DNA of 60,309 nucleotides from IMG/VR virus record IMGVR_UViG_3300035670_000225, positions 1-60,309 of that record; one strand, written 5' to 3'. The stretch is from a virus. The notes under the pieces are model-generated. The model did no database searches, had not been told where the DNA came from, and saw nothing but the letters and a program-made list of their open reading frames with translations. Below, in pieces: positions 54,446-60,309 of this stretch. How positions within the stretch are numbered: position 1 is the stretch's first letter; each line of letters starts with the position of its first letter. The translations under genes were made by a program, and so were the position numbers.

Positions 54446-54820
54446 ATGCGTGGGCACCTTGGCTTTCGAATTCGACCCCGACTCCCCGTAGATGTTGTCA
54501 TCACGCAAATAACGCAAGACGCGCTCATATATCAGCCGCCGATCCCAGATGTTGTCATCACGCAAATAACGCAAGACGCGCTCATATATCAGCCGCCGAT
54601 CCCAGATGTTGTCATCACGCAAATAACTCAAGACGCCCTGTTATATGCGCAGCCAGAAAATGAACTACGACTAACTCAACTGGCGTCTGACGTTTTGCTA
54701 TATGCGCAAGCAGAAAATGAACTACGGCTAACTCAACTGGCGGCTGACGTTTTGCTATATGCGCAGCCGGAATCTGAAATTAGAGTGACACAAATTTCAA
54801 TCGATGTTTTAACCTATTGA
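54446..54820 (+). CDS. 19-residue repeat virion-like protein
   Basis: A 124-residue protein; ATG 54446 is chosen over an upstream in-frame start inside the previous gene. After MRGHLGFRIRPRLPV it consists of six copies of an about-19-residue unit of the form D/E-x-x-x-T-Q-x-x-x-D-x-L-x-Y. Two copies at the start are identical in protein and DNA. Similar TQ-x-x-x-(E/D)-x-L repeats (RVTQLAVEVL-like) are frequent in structural genes of tailed phages. The role is unknown, but a virion component is likely because of this and the fibre-cluster context. Confidence 0.65.
   Translation: MRGHLGFRIRPRLPVDVVITQITQDALIYQPPIPDVVITQITQDALIYQPPIPDVVITQITQDALLYAQPENELRLTQLASDVLLYAQAENELRLTQLAADVLLYAQPESEIRVTQISIDVLTY
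54491..54769 (+). repeat. Tandem 57-bp repeats in the 54446 gene
   Basis: 54491-54547 and 54548-54604 are identical 57-mers; the third unit from 54605 starts with 23 identical bases and then diverges. A second pair, 54656-54712 and 54713-54769, is nearly identical. The unit equals 19 codons, so the frame is kept and unit number can change by slippage or recombination without frameshift. Confidence 0.9.
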
Positions 54821-54830
54821 GCAACAAATC

Positions 54831-56012
54831 ATGAGCGTAATTTTTTTCGAAGGTTTTACTAACGCCACCATTTCCGCTTCTGTGCCCAATAACGGCTTAG
54901 ACCCCGCGTATTTGATTCCTACGGGTATATCTACTGCGAACAATAGCGCTATTCCTCCTTTTGTTGCATTTACAAGAAACAGCAGCAGCCGCCTAAAATT
55001 AACCAACATCGGCACACATGCGAATAAGAAGTTGTATTTTGGATTGCGCGTTAATTACTATGAAACAACGCCCGCTCTTCCGCTGAAAATTCTTGAGGTT
55101 TACAACGATTTAGACGCGCCTGTTTTGTCAATAGAGCCCGTGCATGAGTACAACAGCGCCGTTGCCGCAGCCAAACCGAACGTATTACTAGATGTAAAAG
55201 ACGCAAACGACGTAGTTCTCGGTACATTTGTGGTATCAACAATAATTGCCGATACAGGTTTTTCTAAGAATGACGCCGACAGTTCAAGCGGTTATGGATT
55301 TTTTAACAACACATTAAAAGTTTTGGAATTTGAATTTGATCTAGTAGCAAATACTGTTGCCATGAGGTACGAGGGTCAGCCGCTAGTGACGACAACAAAC
55401 GCGGCTAACGTTTCGCTTCCGGCGGGCGGATTCGCTATTGGCGGCTTCGCTACATATCCCACGTCCGCCGGCGTAAATTACGTCGGCTCTCAAACGCATA
55501 TCTACGATCTTTACCTTGTCGATAATCAGGGGACTTTTGCAAATTCGTGGCTTGGGAAAGAATTTTCTATACAGCGAGTCAGTCTGCTCGGAAATCCGTT
55601 ATTGAGTGACGGCTGGGTAGATCAGACTAACGCAACGTCTTTTAACGTAAGCGCGATTAATTCGTTTGACGGTGACGCCACGTATGCTCGCACGGGCACG
55701 TATCCTAACAATCTTTTATTTAGTGCCGCTACGGCCACGCCGCCGCAGGCTACGCCAATCATCGCCGGAATCAGAGTGCAGAGTGACGCGCGGAAATCGA
55801 CTGATAACTCGAAATATGTGCATATTTTCCAGAGCCCAGATACGGCCGAGATATACGAAATCGGCAGCCCGCGGCTGCTTACAAACATTAATTACGCTAA
55901 ATATACGCAGTTCATCAACGAAAATCCCGAGCGAGTAGGTGACGCGTGGAGTGTTGATGACATTAACAACGGCGGTTCGTTTGGCGTTAGGTCGCTCGAC
56001 CCGGACGCCTGA
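54831..56012 (+). CDS. Putative virion structural protein
   Basis: A 393-residue protein with a beta-rich N-terminal domain of concanavalin/LamG-like strand pattern (GFAIGGFATYPTSAGVNYVG, IYDLYLVDNQGTF) and a C-terminal segment SDARKSTDNSKYVHIF...NENPERVGDAWSVDDINNGGSFGVRSLD that recurs at the ends of phage structural proteins. Starts 10 nt after the repeat protein. A head-decoration or tail-surface role is likely from context. Confidence 0.65.
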   Translation: MSVIFFEGFTNATISASVPNNGLDPAYLIPTGISTANNSAIPPFVAFTRNSSSRLKLTNIGTHANKKLYFGLRVNYYETTPALPLKILEVYNDLDAPVLSIEPVHEYNSAVAAAKPNVLLDVKDANDVVLGTFVVSTIIADTGFSKNDADSSSGYGFFNNTLKVLEFEFDLVANTVAMRYEGQPLVTTTNAANVSLPAGGFAIGGFATYPTSAGVNYVGSQTHIYDLYLVDNQGTFANSWLGKEFSIQRVSLLGNPLLSDGWVDQTNATSFNVSAINSFDGDATYARTGTYPNNLLFSAATATPPQATPIIAGIRVQSDARKSTDNSKYVHIFQSPDTAEIYEIGSPRLLTNINYAKYTQFINENPERVGDAWSVDDINNGGSFGVRSLDPDA

Positions 56013-56016
56013 TACT

Positions 56017-56586
56017 ATGGCCAAACTCACTATTATCAATTCGTGCTGCGGGCCGCGGTTGCGCACTGAAGGATGTAACGGGCCGCTTGTACTAGCAAAT
56101 GAAGAGGACGATAAGGGCTGCTGTTGCGACGAGTGCCCCGAAGAATGCAGCGTCACGCAATATGGTCTATTGCAGGATGACTCCGGCTGGTCGGTGGATG
56201 CGGCCCCGACCGCTTTGCCAATTGAAATTAGTTTTAAGTATGAAAACGCGTCGAGCACCGGCTGCGGCGGTTCAAACAACAATGCGCAAGGCGGGTCGGT
56301 TACTTGTTGTTTTCGGCTTCAGGAAGAGAGCACAATTGAACTTGATGTGTCAGGGCCGGTAGAACAACAAAACGAAGGTTTTGACTTCGGCCGTATAGAG
56401 GTTGGCGGCGTTACTGCGAAAATCGGCAGTTTTGGCCGCGGGCTACAGTGCGTAATGATTGACACACAAGATACGCAAACAGTTGTGTTGCCGGCCGGCG
56501 TGCACAGTTACACCATAACCGCGGGAACTAATGACGGTTTATGGCATCAAAACATGACGCATACGTTTAAAATTCGCAAAACTTAA
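56017..56586 (+). CDS. Cysteine-rich hypothetical protein
   Basis: A 189-residue protein; ATG 56017 is preferred. An N-terminal cysteine-rich part (SCCGPRLRTEGC...CCCDECPEEC) is followed by a beta-rich C-terminal part. Disulfides or zinc sites are likely. If a virion protein, it may be a client of the exported thioredoxin at 41582. Its last base is shared with the thymidine kinase gene. Confidence 0.65.
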   Translation: MAKLTIINSCCGPRLRTEGCNGPLVLANEEDDKGCCCDECPEECSVTQYGLLQDDSGWSVDAAPTALPIEISFKYENASSTGCGGSNNNAQGGSVTCCFRLQEESTIELDVSGPVEQQNEGFDFGRIEVGGVTAKIGSFGRGLQCVMIDTQDTQTVVLPAGVHSYTITAGTNDGLWHQNMTHTFKIRKT

Positions 56587-57173
56587 TGCCTAAACTCTAC
56601 TTTCGGTACGGCACCGTCGGCAGCGCCAAGACGCTCAATCTTCTCGCCGTAGCGCACAACTACCGCCAGCAGGGCAAGAAAGTCCTGCTCGTCAAGCCCG
56701 AACTCGACACGCGGTTTGGCGTAGATATCATTAAGACGCGCGCCGGATTAGAAATGCCGGCCGATGTTTTGGTTCCGCCTGTCGGACCTGCGCGGCTCCC
56801 CGATTTAGCCGGCGTCGTTTGTATTCTCGTTGACGAGGCCCAATTTTTGTCGCCGACTGCGATTGACCAGTTTCACCAAATCGTTCACGACAGCCCCAAA
56901 ATCCCAGTTATTTGCTACGGGCTGCGCGCGGATTTTCGCCGCCAATTATTTCCCGCAGCCGCTCGCCTCGCGGAACTTGCCGATACTATTGAGGAAGTCA
57001 AAACCACGTGCCATTTCTGCTTGCGGAAAGCCGTATTCAACCTTAAACTGCTCGACGGCGTGCCCACTATGTTCGGGCCGTCTGTTGAACTGGGCTGCGA
57101 AGAAAAGTATCTACCCGCGTGCGCCGGCTGTTTTAACGAGCAACATAGACGTGCTGGGAACTCAAACTGCTGA
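56586..57173 (+). CDS. tdk: Thymidine kinase
   Basis: A 195-residue type II thymidine kinase. The P-loop is YGTVGSAKTLNLL (GTVGSAKT, residues 9-16, with Ala where most family members have Gly before the Lys). The catalytic/Mg region is ILVDEAQFLSP. The C-terminal zinc site uses CHFC (142-145) and CAGC (179-182), followed by a short tail. It phosphorylates thymidine to dTMP in salvage, feeding the thymidylate kinase. It lies among late genes, not with the replication cluster. Confidence 0.9.
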   Translation: MPKLYFRYGTVGSAKTLNLLAVAHNYRQQGKKVLLVKPELDTRFGVDIIKTRAGLEMPADVLVPPVGPARLPDLAGVVCILVDEAQFLSPTAIDQFHQIVHDSPKIPVICYGLRADFRRQLFPAAARLAELADTIEEVKTTCHFCLRKAVFNLKLLDGVPTMFGPSVELGCEEKYLPACAGCFNEQHRRAGNSNC

Positions 57174-57188
57174 CCGTACTCACGCACG

Positions 57189-57449
57189 ATGGTTACGCAC
57201 GTTGTTATTTTGTTGGGCTGTTTTGCTGCAATCATTGCGGCATTTCTTTTTCTGGCCGCGCGCGACGAACGAGATACGCGGCGCCGCAAACAGCAGTACG
57301 AAGAAGAAAGACAGCGCTTCCGCAACGAAATCGACGCAATTTTGGCGCGCGCTGTGGCTCAACAAAAAGAAGATAAGCCAGCCATGGGTTTGCCGGTCAC
57401 CAATAAAGAACGGCAAGATCGGCGTCGAGTAATCAAGTTGTACCCTTAG
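57189..57449 (+). CDS. Small membrane protein with coiled coil
   Basis: An 86-residue protein with one N-terminal transmembrane segment (THVVILLGCFAAIIAAFLFLA), then a charged coiled coil (KQQYEEERQRFRNEIDAILARAV). This N-in membrane anchor plus coiled coil is the plan of an inner-membrane spanin (Rz-like), but no partner outer-membrane lipoprotein is seen nearby. Confidence 0.6.
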   Translation: MVTHVVILLGCFAAIIAAFLFLAARDERDTRRRKQQYEEERQRFRNEIDAILARAVAQQKEDKPAMGLPVTNKERQDRRRVIKLYP

Positions 57450-57469
57450 TCTGACTTTTAGGAGAAGTT

Positions 57470-57928
57470 ATGGGTTGCTGCAATAAACAAGGCGGCTGCT
57501 CCAAGCAAGAAAAAGACTTGCCCACCGACGCGCTGCTTGAATCCTTGTCAGGACTAAGCGCCGATCTCGTTGGGAAGTTACTTCAAGTTGCGGCGGCAGG
57601 ATTAAAAGCCAACACGCTGCTCCGCCAATTTGGATTCACGGGCACAAAAGCCGGAGAACTCGCCAAACGGATCGCCGACTTGGCTATTGAAAACGAGTAT
57701 TTGCGCAGTGTATTAGATTTGTATTCTCCGGTCACCTTCAATGCGGCCGCCAGTCAGGTCGAGATTTTTTTCGGCCCGGGCAACGAGTATGTGTTAAAAA
57801 TTCCGCTTACATCAAAGAGCGATCGCGAACGGATTGTCACGCAATTACGCGCGGCAGCCGATAAACTGGCTCGCGTTGAAGACTCCGCAGAAACAACCCA
57901 GCAATTCTTACCGTTTTTCGACAAGTAA
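57470..57928 (+). CDS. Hypothetical protein
   Basis: A 152-residue protein with strong RBS AGGAG. It starts with a cysteine-rich MGCCNKQGGCSKQ stretch that might bind metal, followed by amphipathic helices. It lies directly upstream of the third glycosyltransferase. Not recognised. Confidence 0.65.
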   Translation: MGCCNKQGGCSKQEKDLPTDALLESLSGLSADLVGKLLQVAAAGLKANTLLRQFGFTGTKAGELAKRIADLAIENEYLRSVLDLYSPVTFNAAASQVEIFFGPGNEYVLKIPLTSKSDRERIVTQLRAAADKLARVEDSAETTQQFLPFFDK

Positions 57929-57951
57929 ACTCGGCTGTCAAAGGATTGACA

Positions 57952-59082
57952 ATGGCTAAACCGACGCTGCACCTAATCGGCATTTTTCACACAATTCACA
58001 ATCAGGCGTATTCGCATTGCGCGTTTACCGGGAAAGCCCTGCGCTTTTCTAAGATGATGCGCCCGTTTGGTTACAACGTCATCGAATACGCTAACGAGGG
58101 CAGCGAAAGCGAAGCCGACGAAAAAGTGCCGATGTTGCTTAAATCGCAGTTTGACGAATACATCGGCCGCCGCGACAAAACAGCCTTTCATGGAGACGTC
58201 GCAACTGTTGGTACAAAGCCGCATCAAATTTTTGAATCCAAACTGATCGCGGAAATGAGCAAACGGATTAAACCAAAAGACTTGATCTGCCACCCATTCG
58301 GCCACGCTCATTCTCGTTTATTGCAAGAATTTCCCAAGCACACGCACATTGAAACCGGCATCGGTTACCCGACGCTGGTAAAAGGCACAATGCGTATTTT
58401 TGAATCCGAAGCGTGGCGGCACTACCACTGCGCCAAGGAAGACAGGCAAGGCACAAACTACGAGTGGGTTATTCCTAACTACTTTGATATCGATCACTGG
58501 TCGCCCAAATATGAGCCCGGGCAATACTACGCTTTCTTGGGTCGGATTTCGTCGTGCAAAGGGCTCGATACAATTAAAGAAATCGCGAAATACATCGGCA
58601 ACAAAAAAATTATTCTGTGCGGACAGGGCGATCCAACTCCGTGGCAACACCCCAACATCGAATACTGGGGGCCGATTACCGGTCAGCAACGCAGCGAATT
58701 TATGCGTAACGCAATTTGCTCGCTGATGCCCACAAACTTTTTAGAGCCGTTTGGCGGTTCTGGCGTGGAAGGCATGTTATGCGGCACACCGCTAGTATCC
58801 ACAGATTACGGCGCATTCACAGAAACCGTAGTGCCGGGCTTGACGGGTTATCGGTGCAAGACGTTGCGGGACTGGCTAGAGGCGCTGGAAATCGTCGGTG
58901 ATTTGGATCGCAGAAAAGTGGCTGAACACGCGAGGCATAAATATAGTCTGCAAACATGTGGCGCAATGTACGACAAGGCGTTTACGCAAATTTACGAATT
59001 ATACGGTAAAGGCTGGTACACGCTTCCCGATAAGTATAAACAGCGCAAAATTGACGCGCCGCCAGTTTCGAATCCCGGCTAA
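57952..59082 (+). CDS. GT4-like glycosyltransferase
   Basis: A 376-residue GT-B-fold enzyme; ATG 57952 with AAGGA upstream is preferred over the in-frame TTG 57946. Features: a substrate-side KPKDLICHPFGHAHS segment, YYAFLGRISSCKGLDTI (the typical GT4 FVGR--xxKG start of the C-terminal domain), IILCGQG, and FLEPFGGSGVEGMLCGTPLVSTDYGAFTE with the E-x7-E donor motif. It is the third glycosyltransferase of the window. The acceptor is unknown. Its stop codon begins the second copy of the repeated regulatory element. Confidence 0.82.
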   Translation: MAKPTLHLIGIFHTIHNQAYSHCAFTGKALRFSKMMRPFGYNVIEYANEGSESEADEKVPMLLKSQFDEYIGRRDKTAFHGDVATVGTKPHQIFESKLIAEMSKRIKPKDLICHPFGHAHSRLLQEFPKHTHIETGIGYPTLVKGTMRIFESEAWRHYHCAKEDRQGTNYEWVIPNYFDIDHWSPKYEPGQYYAFLGRISSCKGLDTIKEIAKYIGNKKIILCGQGDPTPWQHPNIEYWGPITGQQRSEFMRNAICSLMPTNFLEPFGGSGVEGMLCGTPLVSTDYGAFTETVVPGLTGYRCKTLRDWLEALEIVGDLDRRKVAEHARHKYSLQTCGAMYDKAFTQIYELYGKGWYTLPDKYKQRKIDAPPVSNPG

Positions 59083-59147
59083 ATTTTTGCCAAAAACCGG
59101 GCATATTCTTAGCACCCCCGTGGTTCTTTATTACGGGACTTGGGTGC
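59080..59147 (+). promoter_or_regulatory. Repeated promoter-like element with leader hairpin (copy 2)
   Basis: The block starting at the TAA stop of the glycosyltransferase gene matches the 33031 element at 32 of 41 positions: TAAATTTT, CAAAAAC, GG-CATATT and AGCACCCC are identical and in register. A hairpin follows: GCACC-CCCGT (59112-59121) with ACGGG...GGTGC (59133-59137 and 59143-59147). The strong RBS GGGAGGG and ATG 59173 come next. Same gene-end position, same order of parts and same hairpin foot make chance unlikely. Confidence 0.62.
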
Positions 59148-59172
59148 GCGTTTCGACACCGGGAGGGAACCC

Positions 59173-59352
59173 ATGTCCACGCTTCGTCTGCTTCGCGAGG
59201 TCGCGATGTTTGTCGCCGTTGTCGGTGGCGCAGCGCTCGGTTATGCCGCGGGTCAAAGTTTTGAATCCGGCGGGCAACTCGTGTGTGCGTTTGTCGGCAT
59301 GGGGGCCTTCGGGGCTTTCGCGGACATCTGTCTGCGCGGAGGAAAAAACTGA
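59173..59352 (+). CDS. Small two-TM membrane protein
   Basis: A 59-residue protein with two hydrophobic segments (AMFVAVVGGAALGYAAG and LVCAFVGMGAFGAFADICL) and a short basic C-terminus. It is the first gene after copy 2 of the promoter-like element, with strong RBS GGGAGGG. Small two-TM proteins like this are common holins; no endolysin is seen nearby in this window. Confidence 0.6.
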   Translation: MSTLRLLREVAMFVAVVGGAALGYAAGQSFESGGQLVCAFVGMGAFGAFADICLRGGKN

Positions 59353-59984
59353 TGATGCAACTTGTACGTGCGTTGTTTCTTTCGACGTTCTGGTGGTGGA
59401 TGGCGGTACTGGCGTTCGTGCTCGGCTACGCGACGTATGTCAACGCTGAGCGCCCGGAAGAGATGGAGATTCGCGCGGCTCTCGATCAAAACTTCGAGGC
59501 CTACAATCGCGAAGACGTGCCGGCGATGATGGCGACGCTCTCTCCCACGCTACCGCGGCGGGACGAGTTTGCGCAGCAGTCGGCGGCCCTGTTTCGCGAC
59601 AACGACGCGTATATCAGCGTGCTCGATTTTGAATTGCTAGAGGTGCGCGGGCAGTACGCTGTCGCCCGCGTTATCCAAGGCACGACAACCCGAGACGACG
59701 CGCCTGAGCCCACGCCCGAAGAAGCCTTTTATCGAGAACACTCTAAACTCTTGCCCAGCGAGGCGGAGACAGAATATGTTCAAGGCTTCAAAAAGGAGCG
59801 GGGCAAATGGCGGCTATGGTTGGTCATGACGCAGCCGCGAAAGCCCTTCGTCGGCTACACTGACGACGGCGTGTATCACGGCCCGAACGCGGCCGAGATT
59901 AATCGCAGGAACGGCGTAAAAACGCGGAGTCATTGCCCGGGCGGAAACTGTTCATTTCCGCGAATTCGGGTGACGGCGCAGTGA
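59352..59984 (+). CDS. Membrane-anchored SnoaL/NTF2-like protein
   Basis: A 210-residue protein starting at ATG 59352 (shared base with previous stop). Residues about 12-32 are one transmembrane helix (WWWMAVLAFVLGYATYV), then an extracytoplasmic NTF2/SnoaL-like domain: a long helix ALDQNFEAYNREDVPAMMATLS followed by beta strands YISVLDFELLEVRGQYAVARVIQGT. The C-terminus KTRSHCPGGNCSFP is cysteine-bearing. Domains with this phrasing are, to my knowledge, frequent in Planctomycetes. The role in phage infection is unknown. Confidence 0.65.
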   Translation: MMQLVRALFLSTFWWWMAVLAFVLGYATYVNAERPEEMEIRAALDQNFEAYNREDVPAMMATLSPTLPRRDEFAQQSAALFRDNDAYISVLDFELLEVRGQYAVARVIQGTTTRDDAPEPTPEEAFYREHSKLLPSEAETEYVQGFKKERGKWRLWLVMTQPRKPFVGYTDDGVYHGPNAAEINRRNGVKTRSHCPGGNCSFPRIRVTAQ

Positions 59985-59990
59985 GTGGTT

Positions 59991-60062
59991 GGGGCTGTGG
60001 CGCAACGGTAGCGCAAGGGACTTTTAATCCTTTGGTTGTGGGTTCGAATCCCACCGGCCCCA
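59991..60062 (+). tRNA. tRNA-Lys(UUU)
   Basis: Complete cloverleaf: acceptor GGGGCTG (59991-59997) pairs with CGGCCCC (60055-60061, one G-T pair); D-arm GGCGCAACGGTAGCGC; anticodon stem AGGGA/TCCTT (one G-T pair) around loop CTTTTAA with anticodon TTT (60023-60025); T-arm GTGGG-TTCGAAT-CCCAC; discriminator A60062. No CCA encoded. It reads AAA/AAG. Confidence 0.95.
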
Positions 60063-60104
60063 TTGGTTGGTTTTGTTGTTTTCATCACTTCAAGGAGGAG
60101 CCCG

Positions 60105-60308
60105 ATGAACTGGCTCGTAATGTTGATCGTGACGCTGCTCACGCCCATTGTGCAGCCGATTGTGCAGCACAGCGCGCAGCGCGTTCAGGCGCGATTGCAG
60201 CAAAACCAGCCGCAATACGTGCAGCCTTCCCCACAGCCCCAGTTCGTGTACCATGAGGGGCGGTGGTGGAAATTCGAGAACAACCAATGGTACGTGGAGG
60301 TCAAATGA
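60105..60308 (+). CDS. Small membrane protein with C-terminal WWK-type motif
   Basis: A 67-residue protein after the strong RBS AAGGAGG. It has an N-terminal hydrophobic stretch (WLVMLIVTLLTPIVQPIV), a Gln/Pro-rich linker and an EGRWWKFENNQWYVE end. It is complete; an ATG at 60305 overlapping its stop begins a further gene cut by the window end. The function is unknown. Confidence 0.6.
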   Translation: MNWLVMLIVTLLTPIVQPIVQHSAQRVQARLQQNQPQYVQPSPQPQFVYHEGRWWKFENNQWYVEVK

Positions 60309-60309
60309 C

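Noticed and set aside
54491-54769. 57-bp tandem repeats as a CRISPR array or origin iterons
   Set aside because: There are no spacers, and the unit is exactly 19 codons of an expressed ORF.
59933-60256. Open frame spanning tRNA-Lys
   Set aside because: It runs through a perfect cloverleaf and out of frame with both neighbours; the RBS at 60093 serves the 60105 gene.

Overview
The window is a contiguous piece of a large double-stranded DNA phage genome, probably from a lytic tailed phage. All convincing genes (about 73 CDS and two tRNAs) lie on the + strand. They are packed tightly, with many 1-60 nt overlaps and mostly clear Shine-Dalgarno sites. No integrase, transposase, CRISPR array or minus-strand gene is seen. 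Large terminase, major capsid, tail tube, tape measure and endolysin are absent, so the genome extends beyond both ends. The host is not stated in the sequence. Several accessory proteins (the LTD-EREAI / LRGLLERTK modules at 5.9-6.7 kb and the SnoaL-like protein at 59.4 kb) resemble proteins I associate with Planctomycetes, so a planctomycete host is a tentative inference.

Layout. 0-8.4 kb: small, mostly unknown genes, including a HTH protein with a deoxyhypusine-synthase-like C-terminal domain, a DnaQ-type exonuclease, tRNA-Gln(UUG), a DUF262 protein and a MazG-like pyrophosphohydrolase. 8.4-25 kb: a complete replication and recombination module made of SbcD/Mre11 nuclease, SbcC/Rad50 ATPase, UvsW-like SF2 helicase, DnaB-like SF4 helicase, Zn-finger/TOPRIM primase, a 1052-residue UDG-like/exonuclease/PolA fusion, an abundant-looking protein that may be the ssDNA-binding protein, and UvsX/RecA recombinase. 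25-35 kb: unknown genes plus a glycosyltransferase and a RuvC-like resolvase, closed by a strong intrinsic terminator at 34.65 kb. 35.6-41.9 kb: the portal protein with an internal zinc ribbon, then a second glycosyltransferase, a SpoT/MESH1-like HD hydrolase, thymidylate kinase and an exported thioredoxin. 41.9-56.6 kb: a large adhesin cluster with three proteins sharing one N-terminal anchor, two sharing another, two collagen-like proteins, a delta-60 beta-propeller protein and a 19-residue-repeat protein. 56.6-60.3 kb: thymidine kinase, a third glycosyltransferase, small membrane proteins (lysis candidates), a SnoaL-like protein and tRNA-Lys(UUU).

How the genes fit together. The phage carries its own fork and recombination machinery and dTTP supply enzymes (TK, TMK, MazG). 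It devotes about 15 kb to host-contact fibres. The fibre proteins are rich in Gly-X-Thr triplets, and three glycosyltransferases are scattered through the late region, which makes fibre glycosylation a reasonable hypothesis.

The most interesting regulatory signal is an approximately 41-nt element that occurs twice, each time starting at the stop codon of one gene and followed by a hairpin built on GCACC before the next RBS (33031-33089 and 59080-59147). It looks like a phage-specific promoter with a structured leader. Weaker relatives may precede the genes at 21409 and 52428.
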